A stretch of 64,000 bases of DNA from assembly GCF_000014285.2 (NCBI RefSeq), contig NC_008343.2, positions 372,001-436,000 of the forward strand, written 5' to 3'. This DNA is from Granulibacter bethesdensis CGDNIH1 (GTDB lineage Bacteria; Pseudomonadota; Alphaproteobacteria; Acetobacterales; Acetobacteraceae). Within the stretch, counting starts at the first letter, position 1. Each line of letters opens with the position of its first letter. A program made the translations under genes and the position numbers. The notes below the pieces were generated by a model. It did no database searches. It was given only the letters and a program-made list of their open reading frames with translations, and was not told the DNA's origin. Below, in pieces: positions 44,371 to 53,719 of the stretch.

Positions 44371-46206
44371 ATGCGTTATCGACTTCAGGGTGTCCATACA
44401 CCGGACGGGCAGGCTGTCACCGCCGGGTCCGGCAGTGATGCGGGCGGACAGCTTCCGGCATGGGATCTGTCCGATCTGTATCCCGGTCCGGACAGTCCGG
44501 CGCTGGAGGCTGATATTGCCGCGGCGACCCGCGACTCGGTCCGGTTCGCGGAGCGCTATGCCGGTCAACTGGCCGGTCTGGACGGGGCTGGGCTGGATGA
44601 GGCCCTGCGCGACTATGAGCGGATCGAGGAAATTCTCGGGCGCCTGATGTCCTACGCCCAGTTGCGCTTCAGCGAAGACAGCTCCGATCCTGAAATCGGT
44701 CGCTTCTACCAGTCGATGAATGAGCGTGTGACGGGGATCAGCAGCCATCTGATCTTTTTCACACTGGAACTGAACCGGCTGGATGACGCAACACTGGAAC
44801 GGCAACTGGCCGATCCAAAGGCGGCACGGTGGCAGCCCTTCCTGCGTGATCTGCGCGTGTTCCGCCCGCATCAGCTTTCTGACGACGTCGAGAAAGCCCT
44901 GCATGAAAAGGATGTGACCGGCCATTCCGCCTGGACCCGTCTGTTCGATGAGACCATCGCCGCCATGCGCGTCACGGTGGGCGGGGAGGAACTGACGGTC
45001 AGTGCCGCGTTGAACCGTCTGTCCTCAGGCAACCGTACGATGCGGGAGGAAGCCGGAAAGGCGATCGGGGCCGCGTTCGGTGCTCAGAAACGGCTGTTCT
45101 CCTTCATCACCAACACGCTGGCGAAGGATAAGGAGATCGTCGATACGCTGCGCCATTACGAGCGTCCGGGCAGCTATCGCAACCGGGCCAATATGGTCGA
45201 GGATGAGGTGGTGGATGCGCTGGTCTCCGCCGTTCGTGCCGATTACGGGCGGCTGTCGCATCGGTATTATGCGCTGAAAGCGAAATGGCTGGGGTTGGAT
45301 AAACTCAGTCACTGGGACCGCAATGCCCCTCTGCCGGGCGATGATGACCGGGAGATTCCCTGGCCGGAGGCAAAACGCCGGGTGCTGGATGCATATGGCG
45401 CGTTCTCACCGGAGATGGCGGAGATAGGCAGCCGGTTTTTTGATCACCCATGGATTGATGCCCGTTTACTGCCGGGCAAGTCGGGTGGGGCGTTTGCACA
45501 CCCGACCGTGCCTTCGGTGCATCCCTACATTCTGCTGAACTATCATGGCCGTACCCGGGACGTCATGACGCTGGCCCATGAGTTGGGCCATGGGGTGCAT
45601 CAGGTGGTGGCCGGGCAGGCGCAGGGCTATATGCTCTCCAACACGCCGCTGACGCTGGCGGAAACGGCTTCTGTCTTCGGGGAGATGCTGACTTTCCGCG
45701 CCATGCTGGAGGCCGAGACCGATCCTGTGCGCCGCCGTCTGATGCTGGCCTCCAAGGTGGAGGATATGCTCAACACCGTGGTGCGCCAGACCGCGTTCTA
45801 CGAGTTCGAGACGCGGGTGCACAACGAGCGTCGATCCGGGGAGATCCTGCCGGAGCGGCTGGGGGAAATCTGGCGTCAGGTTCAGGTCGAAAGCCTCGGC
45901 CCGGTCTTTGACTTCACGCCGGAATATGATGTGTTCTGGGCCTATATTCCACATTTCATCCACACGCCGTTCTATGTGTATGCCTATGCGTTCGGCGATT
46001 GTCTGGTGAATGCGCTGTATGCAGTGTTTCAGGATGGGCATCCCGATTTTCAGCAGAAATACATGGATATGTTGCGGGCCGGGGGAACGAAGCGGCACCG
46101 TGAGCTGTTGGCTCCATTCGGGCTGGATGCCTCTGATCCGGCTTTCTGGAAGAAGGGGCTGGATGTGATTGCCGGCTTTATCGACGCGCTGGAGGAGAGC
46201 GCCTGA
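44371..46206 (+). CDS. pepF: oligoendopeptidase F (M3 family)
   Basis: A cytosolic zinc metallopeptidase of 611 residues that cleaves short peptides. The zinc site H-E-x2-H is at 403-407 (LAHELGHGVHQ), with the downstream Glu in TLAETASVFGEM as third ligand. The N-terminal helical M3 domain includes WDLSDLYPGPDSP. The stop overlaps the start of the ABC1 kinase gene by one base (TGATG), so the two are translationally coupled. Confidence 0.94.
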   Translation: MRYRLQGVHTPDGQAVTAGSGSDAGGQLPAWDLSDLYPGPDSPALEADIAAATRDSVRFAERYAGQLAGLDGAGLDEALRDYERIEEILGRLMSYAQLRFSEDSSDPEIGRFYQSMNERVTGISSHLIFFTLELNRLDDATLERQLADPKAARWQPFLRDLRVFRPHQLSDDVEKALHEKDVTGHSAWTRLFDETIAAMRVTVGGEELTVSAALNRLSSGNRTMREEAGKAIGAAFGAQKRLFSFITNTLAKDKEIVDTLRHYERPGSYRNRANMVEDEVVDALVSAVRADYGRLSHRYYALKAKWLGLDKLSHWDRNAPLPGDDDREIPWPEAKRRVLDAYGAFSPEMAEIGSRFFDHPWIDARLLPGKSGGAFAHPTVPSVHPYILLNYHGRTRDVMTLAHELGHGVHQVVAGQAQGYMLSNTPLTLAETASVFGEMLTFRAMLEAETDPVRRRLMLASKVEDMLNTVVRQTAFYEFETRVHNERRSGEILPERLGEIWRQVQVESLGPVFDFTPEYDVFWAYIPHFIHTPFYVYAYAFGDCLVNALYAVFQDGHPDFQQKYMDMLRAGGTKRHRELLAPFGLDASDPAFWKKGLDVIAGFIDALEESA

Positions 46207-47561
46207 TGGCGAATGACGAGCGGCGCAGCCTGTTCGGGGAGGTGCGGCGTTTGGCCCGTACCTCCGGCGCGGTTGGCGGTATCGCCGCGCGTGTGGCGGG
46301 GGAGCGTGTATTCGGCGTCAAAACCGATCGTTCGGCCCATGCCGATGATCTGCGGGTGATTCTCGGCGGGCTGAAGGGACCGCTGATGAAGGTGGCGCAG
46401 TTTCTTTCCACCGTGCCGGATGCGCTTCCGGCGGAATATGCCGCGCAACTGGCGGAGTTGCAGTCCAATGCGCCGCCGATGGGGCCTGCCTTCGTGCGGC
46501 GCCGGATGAGCGGTGAGCTTGGACCGGACTGGCAATCCCGCTTCGAATCGTTCTCTGAAACGGCGGCTGCGGCGGCCAGTCTGGGGCAGGTGCATCGCGC
46601 CCGGCTGCATGACGGGCGCGATGTGGCCTGCAAGCTGCAATATCCGGACATGACCAGCACGGTGGAAGCCGATCTGCGTCAGCTTCGCATGGCCATGGCC
46701 GTGTACCGGCGGATGGATAACGCCATCCAGCAGGAGGATATTTACGAGGAACTCGCCGATCGTTTCCGGGAGGAACTGGATTACGAGCGTGAGGCGAAGC
46801 AGATGCGGCTTTATGCCTCCCTGCTGTCCGGCACGCCGACGGTCCATGTGCCGGAGCCGGTGCCTGAACTCAGCTCCCGCCGTCTGTTGACCATGACATG
46901 GCTCAACGGGCGTCCGCTGTTGCAGCGTCTGAAGGAAGACCCGCCGCAGGAGGAGCGCAACCGCATTGCCGAGGCGCTGTTCCGTGCCTGGTATATCCCC
47001 CTGTATCGCTATGGCGTGATCCATGGCGATCCGCATCTCGGCAATTATCAGGTGACAGAGGAAGGCCACGTCAACCTGCTCGATTTCGGGGCGATCCGCG
47101 TGTTTCCGCCACGTTTCGTGCGGGGGGTCATCGCTCTCTATGAAGCGGTGCGGGATGGCGATGACGAACGTGCCATGGACGCCTATCGCACATGGGGCTT
47201 CACCGATCTGAATAACGAAAAACTGGCAGTCCTCAATGAATGGGCGCGCTTCCTGTATGAACCGTTGATGCAGGACAGGGTGCGCCCGATTCAGGAAACC
47301 GATGATCCGAATTTCGGCCGGGCAGTGGCGGAGCGTGTGCATCAGGGGCTGAAGCGCACTGGCGGTGTGCGTCCGCCGCGTGAATTCGTGCTGATGGACC
47401 GCTCGGCGATTGGACTTGGCAGCGTTTTTCTGCGGTTGAAGGCGGAGCTGAACTGGTATCGCCTGTTTCAGGAAATGATCGAAGGCTTCTCCAGCGAGGA
47501 TATGGCACGCCGTCAGGCCGAGGCGCTTGCCGCGGTGGGGTTGGAGATACGACAGGATTGA
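46206..47561 (+). CDS. ABC1/AarF (UbiB-type) atypical kinase
   Basis: A 451-residue atypical protein-kinase-like ATPase. The UbiB family motif KxGQ appears as LKGPLMKVAQFLSTVPDALP (KVAQ in place of KxGQ). The Ala-rich loop is AAAAASLGQVHRARL, followed by VACKLQYPD with the ATP-binding Lys, the VIHGDPHLGNYQ catalytic loop and LLDFGAIRVF with the metal Asp. Such proteins support ubiquinone biosynthesis or lipid homeostasis. No transmembrane C-terminus is obvious. It is coupled to pepF. Confidence 0.9.
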   Translation: MANDERRSLFGEVRRLARTSGAVGGIAARVAGERVFGVKTDRSAHADDLRVILGGLKGPLMKVAQFLSTVPDALPAEYAAQLAELQSNAPPMGPAFVRRRMSGELGPDWQSRFESFSETAAAAASLGQVHRARLHDGRDVACKLQYPDMTSTVEADLRQLRMAMAVYRRMDNAIQQEDIYEELADRFREELDYEREAKQMRLYASLLSGTPTVHVPEPVPELSSRRLLTMTWLNGRPLLQRLKEDPPQEERNRIAEALFRAWYIPLYRYGVIHGDPHLGNYQVTEEGHVNLLDFGAIRVFPPRFVRGVIALYEAVRDGDDERAMDAYRTWGFTDLNNEKLAVLNEWARFLYEPLMQDRVRPIQETDDPNFGRAVAERVHQGLKRTGGVRPPREFVLMDRSAIGLGSVFLRLKAELNWYRLFQEMIEGFSSEDMARRQAEALAAVGLEIRQD

Positions 47562-47576
47562 GGCGAGGATGCCCTC

Positions 47577-49523
47577 TCAGTAACGGGTGGGCGGCAGGGC
47601 GGCGGCGATGTCATGGAACAGGCGTGCGGGCAGGCTGCCGCCTGTAATGTTTCGCATGGGCGTTCTGTCGTCATTGCCGACCCACACCCCGATGACGGTA
47701 CGATCATCAACGCAGCCGATAAACCACGCATCACGGTAATCCTGTGTGGTTCCGGTCTTGCCGCCCACCATATGTCCGGGAATGGAGGCGGCCCGGCCGG
47801 TGCCTCGCGCCACCACGGCTTGCAGCATGCGGGTCATGTCCTTTGAGACTTCCGGCGTCATGACTGCTTCCCCGACCGGTGCGGTGATCTGGATCGGGCG
47901 ATGATCGGCGGTGCCTGCCTCGATGGCACGGGGGGTCACGCGATAGCCGCCATTGAAAAAACTGGCATAGGCGGCGGTCATTTCCAGCAATCCAGCATCG
48001 GCGGTTCCCAATGCGATGGAGGCATTGCGGGGGAAATTATCCTCCACCCCCAGACGATGCGCGGCCTCGATCACGGCGGCGGGTCCGCCATCACGCAGCA
48101 GCAGACGGACGGCTGCCGTATTGACGGAATGGGCCAGCGCCGTTTCCAGCGTGATGTCACCCACCGAGCCGGGCTCATAGTTGGAGGGGCTCCAGTTGCC
48201 GACCCTGATGGGGGCATCCGACACGGTATCATCCGGTTCCTCGCCATTTTCCATCGCCACCAGCCAGACGAAAGGCTTGAAGGAGGAGCCGGGCTGACGC
48301 CGCATGATCGTGGCGCGGTTGAAGGAGCTGTGCCGGTAATCGGCCCCGCCTACCATGGCGCGCACCGCCCCGGTGCGGGCATCCATGACCACCACGGCGG
48401 CCTCATGCACATTCGCCGCGGCACCGGGGCCGTCCAGCATGGCGGTCAGGCGCGCTTCGGCAATGCTCTGGATATGGCTGTCCAGCGTCGTTCTGATGAC
48501 GGCATCGGCCCCTTGCGGCAACAGGCTCTGTGCCCGTTCCGCCGCCCAGTCGGCAAACCATGGGGCGCCGGTCGGGGCCTGCTGACGGAAAGAGATTTTC
48601 GCGGCTTCGGCGCTTGCCTGCGCGGCGGTCAGCACGTGGGTTTCCACCATGGCCTGAAGAACTTCCTTGGTCCTTGCAATGGCGGCGGCGGGATCGACCC
48701 TCGGGTTAAACCGGGAGGGTGCGCGCGGTAATCCGGCCAGCATGGCGGCCTGCCAGATGTTCAGATGACGGGCGGAGATGCCGAAATAGACATGCGCCGC
48801 CGCATCCACCCCCCATGCACCTGCGCCGAGATAGACGCGATTGAGCCATATTTCGAGAATTTCCTGCCGGGTGAAATGCTCGGACAGCCATATGGTCAGC
48901 ATGAGTTCCTGCACTTTCCGGCGCAGGGTGCGCTCGTTGGACAGGAACAGGGTTTTTGCTACCTGCTGGGTAATGGTGGAGCCACCCTGCCGCAGACGGC
49001 CGGAGCTGAGATTGACCCAGATTGCCCGGGCGATGCCGATCGGGTCGATGGCGCCATGGGACCAGAAGCGGCGGTCTTCCACGGAAACGGCTGCGTCCTG
49101 CATGGCGCGGGGCATGTCGCCCAGCCGCAGGCTTTCCCCCACCACATCGCCATAGGTGGCGAAGGTCAATCCTTCCTGATCGCGCAGAATCAGGCTGGGT
49201 CGGCGTGGCGCATCAAGCGCTTCCTCGGGACGCGGCAGATCCCAGGCGAAATAGACCAGAAACACCGCCGCTGTGAGGCCACCCCAGATCAGGACCATGA
49301 TCCCCCAGCGCAGCCAGCGCCATTTCTTCCGGTTGGAAACCGTTTCTTTCGCAGTCTCTCCCTTGCGCCGGGAGGAGGGAGGAGGGGGAGACGGTCGCCG
49401 CTTTGAACGACCTGGCGGCGGGCCACGGCGGATGAAGTCTGGATCCTGTACGGCGTCCTGATCAGCCCGATATCGGGCATCCGGGCGGGCGGTACGGCTA
49501 CGGGGCTGGTCCTGACGCGGCAT
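47577..49523 (-). CDS. class A penicillin-binding protein (transglycosylase/transpeptidase)
   Basis: A bifunctional peptidoglycan synthase of about 648 residues from ATG 49523. A Pro- and Arg-rich cytoplasmic N-terminus (about 70 residues with SPPPPSSRR) is followed by one membrane helix (WGIMVLIWGGLTAAVFLVYF). The GT51 glycosyltransferase domain has SVEDRRFWSHGAIDPIGIAR and GGSTITQQVAKTLFL. The transpeptidase motifs are SSFK (PGSSFKPFVW), SVN (AHSVNTAAV) and KTGTT. The frame is open upstream, but that part overlaps a plus-strand gene and lacks conservation. It is PBP1A/1C-like; the exact subclass is not certain. Confidence 0.93.
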   Translation of the reverse strand: MPRQDQPRSRTARPDARYRADQDAVQDPDFIRRGPPPGRSKRRPSPPPPSSRRKGETAKETVSNRKKWRWLRWGIMVLIWGGLTAAVFLVYFAWDLPRPEEALDAPRRPSLILRDQEGLTFATYGDVVGESLRLGDMPRAMQDAAVSVEDRRFWSHGAIDPIGIARAIWVNLSSGRLRQGGSTITQQVAKTLFLSNERTLRRKVQELMLTIWLSEHFTRQEILEIWLNRVYLGAGAWGVDAAAHVYFGISARHLNIWQAAMLAGLPRAPSRFNPRVDPAAAIARTKEVLQAMVETHVLTAAQASAEAAKISFRQQAPTGAPWFADWAAERAQSLLPQGADAVIRTTLDSHIQSIAEARLTAMLDGPGAAANVHEAAVVVMDARTGAVRAMVGGADYRHSSFNRATIMRRQPGSSFKPFVWLVAMENGEEPDDTVSDAPIRVGNWSPSNYEPGSVGDITLETALAHSVNTAAVRLLLRDGGPAAVIEAAHRLGVEDNFPRNASIALGTADAGLLEMTAAYASFFNGGYRVTPRAIEAGTADHRPIQITAPVGEAVMTPEVSKDMTRMLQAVVARGTGRAASIPGHMVGGKTGTTQDYRDAWFIGCVDDRTVIGVWVGNDDRTPMRNITGGSLPARLFHDIAAALPPTRY

Positions 49524-49623
49524 GAGGGGCGTATGGATGAACCCGCGTGGTGCGATCGTCAACGGTCGTGGCAGGCAGGCCTGTACCGATGCAGGTACCA
49601 CAGCAGCCGACAAAACAGACCTC

Positions 49624-50238
49624 ATGGCTGATGAAATGGATACATGGTCCTTGCAGTGGCAGGGAGCCGACGTTAAGCACGCCTCCATCATGATCCAGTT
49701 GCGGTCCTTGTTCCGCCAGTCCCGCATCCTTCAGCACCGGCTGTCTCTCCGGCTGATGCAGGGTGTACTGGCGCGGGTGCTGGTGATTCTGGTCATCGCG
49801 GGCATGCTGGCGCAGATGGCGCTGATGGCATTGTCCCGTCCCGGTGAGGTGCCGCGTGCCGCGCTGGAGCGTCTGACCGGACTGTTGCTGACCGATCCGG
49901 TGAATGTGCCGACAGATGCCTCGTTGAGGGAAGGTGACTGCCTTGATGCCTCCCACGAGGCGGATATGTCTGTCACGGTGCCGCATGAACTGATGGTGCA
50001 CATGCATCATGGGGGGCATGTGCAACGGGACCATGACCAACCGGGGCATGATCAGCATCAGGCCTGCTCCATCTGTGTGTTTCTGGCCATGGCGGCAGCA
50101 TTGCTGGTCATGCCCGTGTTGCCACCGCTCTCTTCCGGCATATGGGTGCGCATTGTCCGGCGCGTCATGCAGCCACGCGCGCCACCCGGTTCGGGGTGGC
50201 TGTCCGCCTATGCACGAGGCCCTCCTGTCCCTGCCTGA
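49624..50238 (+). CDS. DUF2946-like membrane protein, His-rich
   Basis: About 204 residues, with the start uncertain (ATG at 49522, 49624, 49636 or 49690). A hydrophobic segment (VLARVLVILVIAGMLAQMAL), a His-rich stretch (HMHHGGHVQRDHDQPGHDQH), a C-x2-C pair (ACSICVF), a second helix and an ending SAYARGPPVPA fit the DUF2946 pattern. Such proteins often accompany copper receptors. Its 3' end lies 56 bases before the copper receptor gene, so a role in copper binding or delivery is a reasonable inference. Confidence 0.6.
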   Translation: MADEMDTWSLQWQGADVKHASIMIQLRSLFRQSRILQHRLSLRLMQGVLARVLVILVIAGMLAQMALMALSRPGEVPRAALERLTGLLLTDPVNVPTDASLREGDCLDASHEADMSVTVPHELMVHMHHGGHVQRDHDQPGHDQHQACSICVFLAMAAALLVMPVLPPLSSGIWVRIVRRVMQPRAPPGSGWLSAYARGPPVPA

Positions 50239-50294
50239 AAGCGACGCGTCGATCGTGTGCGCATCTTTTCAAACATCAGGTCAGGATTTTTCAT

Positions 50295-52535
50295 ATGATC
50301 AGGCATCTTCAAGGTCGGGCAGGGCGTGCTGCGCTGCTCGCCTCCGGAACCATTCTTGCTGGCAATATGCTGGCTGCAGGATGGCCTTTTTCTCCCGCAT
50401 GGGCGCAAGGCGCTGCTTCTGCCCCCAACCCCATGGTCGACTCTGCTCCCCTGCCCACCTTGCGTGTGCTGGGGGACAGTCCGCTTTCGCTGATCGAGGA
50501 GCCACTGGATAAGACGACAGTGTCGCAGACCATGATGAATCGTAACCGGCTGAACAGCCCCGATACCGCCGAACTGTTCAAAGGAGTGGCGGGCGTCAGT
50601 TTCTATCAGGCTGGTCGTGTCTCGGCCCTGCCGGTCATCAACGGCATGAATGACGACCGTGTGGCGACGGAGGTCGATGGGGTGCGGATCAGCGCGGCCT
50701 GTCCCAACCATATGAACCCGGCCCTGTCCTATGTGGACCCCGGCATGGTGAAAACAGCGAGCGTGATTGCCGGGATTACTCCGGTCAGCGCGGGGGGTGA
50801 CAGCATTGCCGGTACCGTTTCGGTGGAACGGGCCGATCCGATCTTCTCGAAGGACAAGTCCATTCTGGCGACCGGCCATGTGACGGCCAGTTACCGCAGC
50901 AATGGTAATACGGTCGGTACGTCCGGCGCGGTCACGGTCGCCAATGATACTGTCAGCCTGCGTTACGAAGGATCATGGTCGCAGGCCGGTAACTACGAAG
51001 GCGGTGGAGATGCGGGGATCGTTCGTTCCACCAAATATCAGAGCTTCAATCATGCGGTGACGCTGGGGCTGAAGCGGGACAATCATCGTCTGACGCTGAC
51101 CGCCGGACAGCAGGACATTCCGTATGAGGGTTTCCCCAATCAGTTCATGGACATGACCAATAATCGCTCCACCTTCGTGAACGGTCATTACGAAGGTGAT
51201 TATTCATGGGGTGAACTGGATGTGCGTGGCTATTGGCAGCGCATTACCCATGTCATGAACATGCTGGATGACAAAGGCGGCCATTCCGCCACTACCGGCA
51301 TGCCGATGAATTCGGATTCCCGTCTGGCCGGTTATGCCATCAAGGCGACCATTCCACTGGGAAGCTGGAACACGCTGCGCCTTGGCAGTTCTTTCGATCA
51401 TCAGGGGCTGAACGACTGGTGGCCGCCATTGATGGGCAGCATGATGATGGGGCCGGATACCTATCACAACATCAATAACGGGCATCGTGACCGGCTGGGT
51501 CATTTTGCTGAGTGGGAATCCCGCTGGACCAACCGGTTTTCTTCCCTGCTCGGTTTCCGCAACGATATCGTGATGATGAATACCGGGGAGGTATCGCCCT
51601 ATTCTTCCGGCGGGATGATGATGGGTACGGGTGGCATGATGGGCGGCATGAGCAATCCCGATGCCGCCGCCGCCAGGGCCTTCAACGCCATGTCTCGGGG
51701 GCGGACCGATGTGAATTTCGATGTTACCGCACTGGGACGTTACCGTGTGTCGGACATGATCAGCCTTGAAGGCGGTTACGCCCGCAAGACGCGTTCCCCC
51801 AATCTGTATGAGCGCTATGCCTGGGGGCGGAGCGCCATGACCAGCCAGATGATCGGATGGTTCGGAGATGGGAATGGCTATATCGGCAATCCGGATCTGA
51901 AGCCGGAAATCGCGCATACGATCAGCACCACCGTCCTGTTCCGCGATCCGGAGCAGGAACGCTGGAAAATCAGTATTCAGCCCTTCTACACCTACGTAGA
52001 GGGTTTCATTAACGCCAATCTGCTGAAATCCCTGTCGAGCGACTTCAATCAGCTTCAGTTCGCCAACCACAATGCGCAGCTCTATGGCGTCAATGTGTCG
52101 GGTTCGGCGCGGCTGTGGCATTCCGCGCGCTGGGGCCATGGTGAACTCGGCGGCACGTTGAGCTATGTGCGGGGTGAGGATCTGGAGACCCGCCATAGCC
52201 TGTATCACATGATGCCGATTAACGGGCTGATCGGTCTGTACGAGACGCGCGGCAACTGGAGTGGGCGTGCCGAGGCTACCTTCGTCAACAGCAAGACCAT
52301 CATCGACCCGACCAGAAACGAACCGCGCACACCGGGTTATGCGCTGTTTGGTCTGGGGGCTGGCTACAACTGGAAAAACGTGAAAGTGGAAGGGGGGATC
52401 GAGAATATATTCGATCAGAAATATTATCTTCCGCTTGGTGGTCTGTCGCTGGGTGATTTCGATGCAACGGGCGTCCTGCGTGCCCTGCCGGGGCTGGGGC
52501 GGTCCTACAACCTGTCGATGACCGTTTCCTTCTGA
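50295..52535 (+). CDS. TonB-dependent copper receptor (OprC-like)
   Basis: A 746-residue outer-membrane receptor from ATG 50295, with a signal peptide ending SPAWAQ (about residue 38). The plug domain contains VINGMNDDRVATEVDGVRIS then AACPNHMNP; Cys136-x3-Met140 matches the CxxxM copper site described for Pseudomonas OprC. The loop HVM (His319-x-Met321, in ITHVMNM) matches its HxM partner at nearly the same spacing. Met-rich loops (MGSMMMGP, SGGMMMGTGGMMGGM) add further copper-binding capacity. The barrel ends SYNLSMTVSF. It is probably co-transcribed with the His-rich DUF2946-like gene. Methanol dehydrogenase itself does not need copper, but respiratory oxidases do. Confidence 0.88.
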   Translation: MIRHLQGRAGRAALLASGTILAGNMLAAGWPFSPAWAQGAASAPNPMVDSAPLPTLRVLGDSPLSLIEEPLDKTTVSQTMMNRNRLNSPDTAELFKGVAGVSFYQAGRVSALPVINGMNDDRVATEVDGVRISAACPNHMNPALSYVDPGMVKTASVIAGITPVSAGGDSIAGTVSVERADPIFSKDKSILATGHVTASYRSNGNTVGTSGAVTVANDTVSLRYEGSWSQAGNYEGGGDAGIVRSTKYQSFNHAVTLGLKRDNHRLTLTAGQQDIPYEGFPNQFMDMTNNRSTFVNGHYEGDYSWGELDVRGYWQRITHVMNMLDDKGGHSATTGMPMNSDSRLAGYAIKATIPLGSWNTLRLGSSFDHQGLNDWWPPLMGSMMMGPDTYHNINNGHRDRLGHFAEWESRWTNRFSSLLGFRNDIVMMNTGEVSPYSSGGMMMGTGGMMGGMSNPDAAAARAFNAMSRGRTDVNFDVTALGRYRVSDMISLEGGYARKTRSPNLYERYAWGRSAMTSQMIGWFGDGNGYIGNPDLKPEIAHTISTTVLFRDPEQERWKISIQPFYTYVEGFINANLLKSLSSDFNQLQFANHNAQLYGVNVSGSARLWHSARWGHGELGGTLSYVRGEDLETRHSLYHMMPINGLIGLYETRGNWSGRAEATFVNSKTIIDPTRNEPRTPGYALFGLGAGYNWKNVKVEGGIENIFDQKYYLPLGGLSLGDFDATGVLRALPGLGRSYNLSMTVSF

Positions 52536-52734
52536 TTGACCGGGTATGGCCTGTCATCGAAAATTCGTGGTCGATGAAGTCCATGAAATGGGTGAGCCCT
52601 ATATTGCTGAAGAACTCGCGGCACTTTTGAAAATGGATCTGATCTCATCCCCGTTTCTGCGGGATGGGATCAGCACCCGAAAAATGAAAGGCCGGGTTCC
52701 GCCGTAAAACAAGTTACGCTAGAAGGCTGCCGGA

Positions 52735-52819
52735 CCGGGCGTGGCGGAACGGTATACGCATTCGACTTAAAATCGAACGCCTTTATGGCTTACGGGTTCA
52801 AATCCCGTCGCCCGGACCA
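52735..52819 (+). tRNA. tRNA-Leu (anticodon UAA)
   Basis: Acceptor arms CCGGGCG and CGCCCGG, a long variable arm, anticodon loop CTTAAAA and T loop GGGTTCAAATCCC. The 3' CCA is encoded at 52817-52819. Confidence 0.95.
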
Positions 52820-52859
52820 GCACATATGCCTTGACCGGCTTTTGGGAAACAGTCTCAGC

Positions 52860-53276
52860 ATGTCCGACTATGGCTTGCCGCCCGGCCTGAACGATATTGC
52901 GGCGCTTGCTGAACGCGCCTTGCATGAAATTCCTCTCGGTCAGTTTCCCAGCATCCGGGAATTGACCATCGCAGTGGAAGACTCACCGGATGACGACATG
53001 CTGGCCGAGCTTGGCCTGTCCTCCCCGTGGGAGTTGACGGGGCTTTACAAAGGGATTCCACTCGATCAGCGCGGGATCGCAGAGTGGGGGCAGGAGCCTG
53101 ATCAGGTCGTTTTGTTCCGGGAGCCGATCCTGCTGGAATGGATCGAAAGCGGGGAATCGCTGCCAGATCTGGTGCGGACCGTGCTGATCCACGAGATCGC
53201 GCATCATTTCGGCTTCACCGATGAGCAGATCGAGGCGCTGGAGCAGAAAACCCGCGACGGTGCCGCCCGGCACTGA
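52860..53276 (+). CDS. metallopeptidase family protein (minimal zincin, DUF1025-type)
   Basis: A 138-residue compact zincin. The motif HEIAHHFGFTD near residue 120 is HExxHxxGxxD, with two His and a third ligand Asp or His. The N-terminal part holds ERALHEIPLGQF and the ELGLSSPWELTGLYKGIPL stretch typical of these small proteins. The start is ATG 52860; the frame runs back into tRNA-Leu, which I reject. The substrate is unknown. Confidence 0.88.
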   Translation: MSDYGLPPGLNDIAALAERALHEIPLGQFPSIRELTIAVEDSPDDDMLAELGLSSPWELTGLYKGIPLDQRGIAEWGQEPDQVVLFREPILLEWIESGESLPDLVRTVLIHEIAHHFGFTDEQIEALEQKTRDGAARH

Positions 53277-53299
53277 GGCAGGGCACTGAATATTTCAGA

Positions 53300-53638
53300 T
53301 CAATCTTCGTGATCGTGCAAAGGCTTTCCTTCGGCGTCCTCTTCGTCATGCGGCTCGATCATATGGTCGATCATGGCGGTCAGCATATCCCGCACATGGC
53401 CGTCGGCGATGGCATAGAACACCTGTCGCCCCTGCCGTGCCGCTTTCAGCAGCCGTGCTGCCCGCAGCAGGCGCAGATGGTGGGAAACCAGCGACTGGCT
53501 CAGCGCGGTCCGTTCCGCTAACGTCCCGACATTCAGCGGTTGTTCGAGGCAGGCAACGACGATCATCAACCGGTTCGGCTCGCCCAGCAGACGGAATGTT
53601 TCCGCCAGCTGGCTATATTGATCTTGTGGAAGGTCCAT
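53300..53638 (-). CDS. ArsR/SmtB-family metal-responsive repressor
   Basis: A 112-residue winged-helix repressor from ATG 53638 (TTG 53662 possible). The DNA-reading helix is in ALSQSLVSHHLRLLRAARLL. Its last helix, DGHVRDMLTAMIDHMIEPHD, carries a D-x-H ... D-H pattern like the alpha5 metal site of zinc, nickel or cobalt sensors such as CzrA/NmtR. No metal exporter gene adjoins it; the nearest metal gene is the copper receptor about 1 kb to the left. Confidence 0.88.
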   Translation of the reverse strand: MDLPQDQYSQLAETFRLLGEPNRLMIVVACLEQPLNVGTLAERTALSQSLVSHHLRLLRAARLLKAARQGRQVFYAIADGHVRDMLTAMIDHMIEPHDEEDAEGKPLHDHED

Positions 53639-53719
53639 TCCCGCGCCGCACCTGTCTGCCAAACGAAGACATGCTCTAGCCTATCCGCTGTAACGTGCCA
53701 AAGGGGCCGCTTCACTTCC

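Noticed and set aside
49524-49727. 68-residue N-terminal extension of the penicillin-binding protein
   Set aside because: It overlaps the divergent DUF2946-like region and has no membrane or family features; the basic Pro-rich leader after ATG 49523 fits class A proteins better.
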